From contig NZ_JABURM010000006.1 of assembly GCF_014762685.1 (NCBI RefSeq), forward strand, positions 608,384 to 672,383: DNA of 64,000 nucleotides, read 5' to 3'. A program made the translations under genes and the position numbers. The stretch's first letter is position 1; each line of letters begins with the position of its first letter. This DNA comes from Gracilimonas sp. (GTDB lineage: Bacteria > Bacteroidota > Rhodothermia > Balneolales > Balneolaceae). Positions 61,496 through 64,000 of the stretch are shown here, piece after piece. The notes beneath the pieces were generated by a model. That model was not told the origin of the DNA. It was given only the letters and a program-made list of their open reading frames with translations, and ran no database searches.

Positions 61496-63998
61496 CCAAT
61501 CCGTCCAAAAGTTCCTGTAGTTCTTCTTCATCACTGATAAGAACATCACGTGCGGTACTGCCTTGATATGGTCCAACAATGCCTGCATTAAATAATTGAT
61601 CTATGATTCGTCCGGCGCGATTATAACCGATTTTCAGTTTGCGCTGTAACAATGAAACCGATCCTTGTTGGTGAAGAATCACCAGTTTAGCAGCGGCCTC
61701 AAAGTATTCATCTATATCATCTAACGGATCAGGTATCTCTGTGGTATCATCTTTTATGATGGGCAGGTGGAAAGGCTGCTTATAGCCTGCCTGCTGACCA
61801 ATAAAGCTGTTTATTCTTTCTACTTCTTCGGTAGAAACAAAAGCATTTTGGATGCGAATCATGCCGGTTCCGTTATTGAAAAGCATATCGCCCATCCCAA
61901 TCAGCTGATCAGCTCCTCCCATGTCAAGAATGGTTCGGGAATCTACTTTCGAAGCTACCTGATAAGCAATTCGGGCAGGAAAGTTGGCCTTAATGGTACC
62001 GGTAATTACGTTTACAGACGGTCGCTGTGTGGCCACTACCAAATGAATTCCAATGGCACGGGCAAGCTGTGCAAGACGGGCAATAGGTTCCTCGATTTGC
62101 TTGCCTGCAGTCATCATTAAGTCGGCCAACTCATCAATAATTACCACGATGTAAGGCAGGTGGCGGTGACCGAGTTCGTCTTCCAGTTCGCCGGTTTTAT
62201 ATTTTTTATTATAAGATTTGATATCCCGAACCTGCGCCATTTTAAGGAGGTCGTATCGTTCGTCCATTTCCTTACAGAGGCTTTCCAGGGTTTCTTGGGC
62301 TTTGGATGTATCGGTGATGATAGGCTCGTCAGAATCCGGAAGCATCGCCAAAAAGTGATTTTGAATATTACGGTATAATGAAAGCTCGATTTTCTTCGGA
62401 TCAATCATCACAAACTTCAGGTCATCCGGATGGCATTTGTACAGCAGACAAGTGATAATGGTATTAATTCCAACTGATTTACCGGAACCGGTTGCCCCTG
62501 CAATTAACAAATGGGGCATTTTGGTAAGGTCGATCATGAACACTTCATTCTCAATTGTTTTACCAAAAGCGATAGGCAGGGTAAAGTCGGTCTCCACAAA
62601 TTTTTTGGTGTTGATAACCGATTTGATAAACACCGTTTCCCGTGTGCTGTTTGGTACTTCAATTCCCACAGCCGATTTGCCCGGGATTGGAGAAAGCATG
62701 CGCAAACCTTTTGAAGCCGTAGCCATTTTGAGGTCATTAGAGTAACTCTCGATCTTGGAGATTTTTACATCCGGCGCGGGCTCCAATTCATAAAGAGTAA
62801 CCGTAGGGCCTACAATGGCGTTAATGCCCACAATTTCAATTTTATGGCGTTTTAGCTTGTCGAGGATTATCCGTTTATTTTCTTTAATCTCCTCTAGGTC
62901 TACTTCATTACCCTCGTCTGGTGGTGAATCCAGTAAATCTACTTTCGGGAATTTGTATTTGATGACCGGTATTTCTTTCGCTTTCTGTCGGTTTTGCTTA
63001 TCTAGATCCTTTTCATCGGCTTGTTCATCCCCTTTTCCTACATAAACCGAAACCTCGATATCATCTTCCTCATCATCAATTTCTTCTTCTTTTTCGAGGG
63101 AGGCTCGCTGACGGGTATCCAGCGTGTTGATTTCCGCTTTCTCTTTTTCTCGCTGCTTCTGTTCTTCTTCTTCCGATTGGTCCACTAAATCATCAATAGA
63201 CGGGGCCGGTTTTACCGGTTCGTCTTCACTTTCAGTTTCTGCAATTTCCTTTTTCTCCAGCTCTTTTTCTTCTTCGGCTACTTCCTGTTCTTTTTTCGCT
63301 TCACGTTTTGCTGCCAATCGCTCTTCACGTTCTTTTGCCTTTTCTTCTTTTCGAAGCTGGCGCGCCACGCGTCTTTCTTCCATTTTCTCTTGAATATTCT
63401 CAATCCAAAGTTTTATGTTATCAATGGTTTTTTGAAGGTCGCGATCTACAAACATCAGCAGGGTCACGAGCATCAGAACAGAGAGAATGATTATGGACCC
63501 AATGTTAGTGATGTTATAGAGTACCTGAGCAATAGCAATTCCGGCGGTACCGCTCCAGATAGAATCATCCGGAAAGTCGGCATTAGTATTTAACCAGCCG
63601 ATAAAAGTAGACAGGAGTATCATTCCCCAAATACTAAGTACGGTAAGCCATCCGAGTTCTTTAAAGTCGCGCCGGCGAAATGTATGCCAGCCGTGATACC
63701 CAATGATCAATCCCAGAATGATGCTGGTATAGCCGAATAAGGTATGTACCAGGTAATGAGAAAGGTATGCGCCAACCGGACCCAGCCAGTTTTTTACCAG
63801 GCGGGAATTGGCATCCGGGTTAAATAAATCCAGGAAAGATATACTGCGCGCATATTGATAGTCTTCGGGATTGTAGGAGAGAATACTCAATCCCAGCAAC
63901 ACCGCGATGGACATCACAATAATACCTATGATTTCCTTTTTCCGGTTCGAATCTAATCCGGGTGTATTTGTAGATGTATTTAGTTTATTTCTAGCCAT
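61482..63998 (-). CDS. ftsK: DNA translocase FtsK/SpoIIIE
   Basis: FtsK pumps chromosomal DNA at the division septum. The 838 residues have four N-terminal membrane segments (about 27-190) and a highly charged linker rich in E and K (about 200-345). The alpha/beta motor follows with Walker A IAGATGSGKSVGINT (about 495-510) and Walker B YIVVIIDELADLMM (about 613-626), then ATQRPSVNVITGTIKANFPARIA. The C-terminal gamma winged helix (about 765-825, LHQQGSVSLLQRKLKIGYNRAGRIIDQL) reads KOPS-type orienting sequences. The ATG at 63998 is 2 nt from the window edge, so the gene is complete but its promoter is not seen. lolA follows with an overlap. Confidence 0.96.
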   Translation of the reverse strand: MARNKLNTSTNTPGLDSNRKKEIIGIIVMSIAVLLGLSILSYNPEDYQYARSISFLDLFNPDANSRLVKNWLGPVGAYLSHYLVHTLFGYTSIILGLIIGYHGWHTFRRRDFKELGWLTVLSIWGMILLSTFIGWLNTNADFPDDSIWSGTAGIAIAQVLYNITNIGSIIILSVLMLVTLLMFVDRDLQKTIDNIKLWIENIQEKMEERRVARQLRKEEKAKEREERLAAKREAKKEQEVAEEEKELEKKEIAETESEDEPVKPAPSIDDLVDQSEEEEQKQREKEKAEINTLDTRQRASLEKEEEIDDEEDDIEVSVYVGKGDEQADEKDLDKQNRQKAKEIPVIKYKFPKVDLLDSPPDEGNEVDLEEIKENKRIILDKLKRHKIEIVGINAIVGPTVTLYELEPAPDVKISKIESYSNDLKMATASKGLRMLSPIPGKSAVGIEVPNSTRETVFIKSVINTKKFVETDFTLPIAFGKTIENEVFMIDLTKMPHLLIAGATGSGKSVGINTIITCLLYKCHPDDLKFVMIDPKKIELSLYRNIQNHFLAMLPDSDEPIITDTSKAQETLESLCKEMDERYDLLKMAQVRDIKSYNKKYKTGELEDELGHRHLPYIVVIIDELADLMMTAGKQIEEPIARLAQLARAIGIHLVVATQRPSVNVITGTIKANFPARIAYQVASKVDSRTILDMGGADQLIGMGDMLFNNGTGMIRIQNAFVSTEEVERINSFIGQQAGYKQPFHLPIIKDDTTEIPDPLDDIDEYFEAAAKLVILHQQGSVSLLQRKLKIGYNRAGRIIDQLFNAGIVGPYQGSTARDVLISDEEELQELLDGLDEYN

Positions 63999-64000
63999 TC

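Noticed and set aside
1-64000. CRISPR array or cas genes
   Set aside because: No regularly spaced direct repeats with unique spacers were seen; the only array (57066-57146) is a contiguous heptamer tandem repeat.

Overview
The window looks like chromosome of a marine or halophilic member of the Bacteroidota/Rhodothermota/Balneolota assemblage. The evidence is a SusC/SusD pair with several lipoprotein glycosidases, many CarboxypepD_reg-type TonB-dependent receptors, a LytS/LytTR two-component system, and a tRNA promoter that fits the Bacteroidota pattern TTTG-N19-TANNTTTG exactly. A BCCT osmolyte carrier and a sodium:sugar symporter suggest salt water. Balneolaceae is my best guess from protein character. 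No rRNA or other species-level marker is present.

Layout. 1-6.85 kb (minus strand): the start of yajC, a universal stress protein plus BCCT carrier pair, and a fatty-acid beta-oxidation operon (fadI-fadJ) behind a 17-nt inverted repeat. 6.9-9.4 kb: a tRNA-Val followed by an AT-rich patch of orphan genes (a HEPN-like protein, a CFI-box protein and two small membrane proteins) that looks acquired. 9.5-36 kb: a large polysaccharide utilization locus (PUL). 36-43.4 kb: a basic orphan protein, PlsC-type acyltransferase, YheT-type hydrolase, outer-membrane DUF481-like protein, YpdA-type flavoprotein, LytTR/LytS pair, and a secreted intradiol-dioxygenase-like protein with DoxX. 43.5-50.6 kb: a TonB-dependent receptor under a TPP riboswitch, a truncated M28 peptidase, and a DUF4249/TonB receptor pair. 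50.8-64 kb: housekeeping genes (mdh, nadK, a solute-binding protein, ddl, an arginine-deiminase-fold protein, a four-helix-bundle protein, penicillin acylase, a flippase-like membrane protein, lolA, ftsK).

The PUL appears built for type I arabinogalactan/pectic galactan. GH53 would cut the beta-1,4-galactan backbone. SusC/SusD would import oligosaccharides. Two GH2 enzymes would release galactose. Three GH43 enzymes and a GH93-like propeller would remove or degrade arabinofuranose/arabinan side chains. A GH5-like barrel and a GH172 (DUF2961) enzyme have unassigned targets. GalM, GalK and GalT start the Leloir pathway and a convergent SSS symporter could bring in galactose. A LacI-type regulator inside the locus has four matching palindromes (TGTTANCGNTAACA) in front of the three transcription units it would control. 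No arabinose catabolic genes and no galE are in the window.

The signals I find most worth following are the LacI operator set with a second cre-like site at susC, GH172 in a galactan locus, the TPP riboswitch with a visible ribosome-binding-site-sequestering hairpin, the M28 gene cut off inside its PDZ domain where a DUF4249/TonB block begins, the four-helix-bundle gene flanked by inverted copies of a heptamer, the HEPN/CFI-box island beside tRNA-Val, and a family of long intergenic palindromes including a perfect 44-mer.
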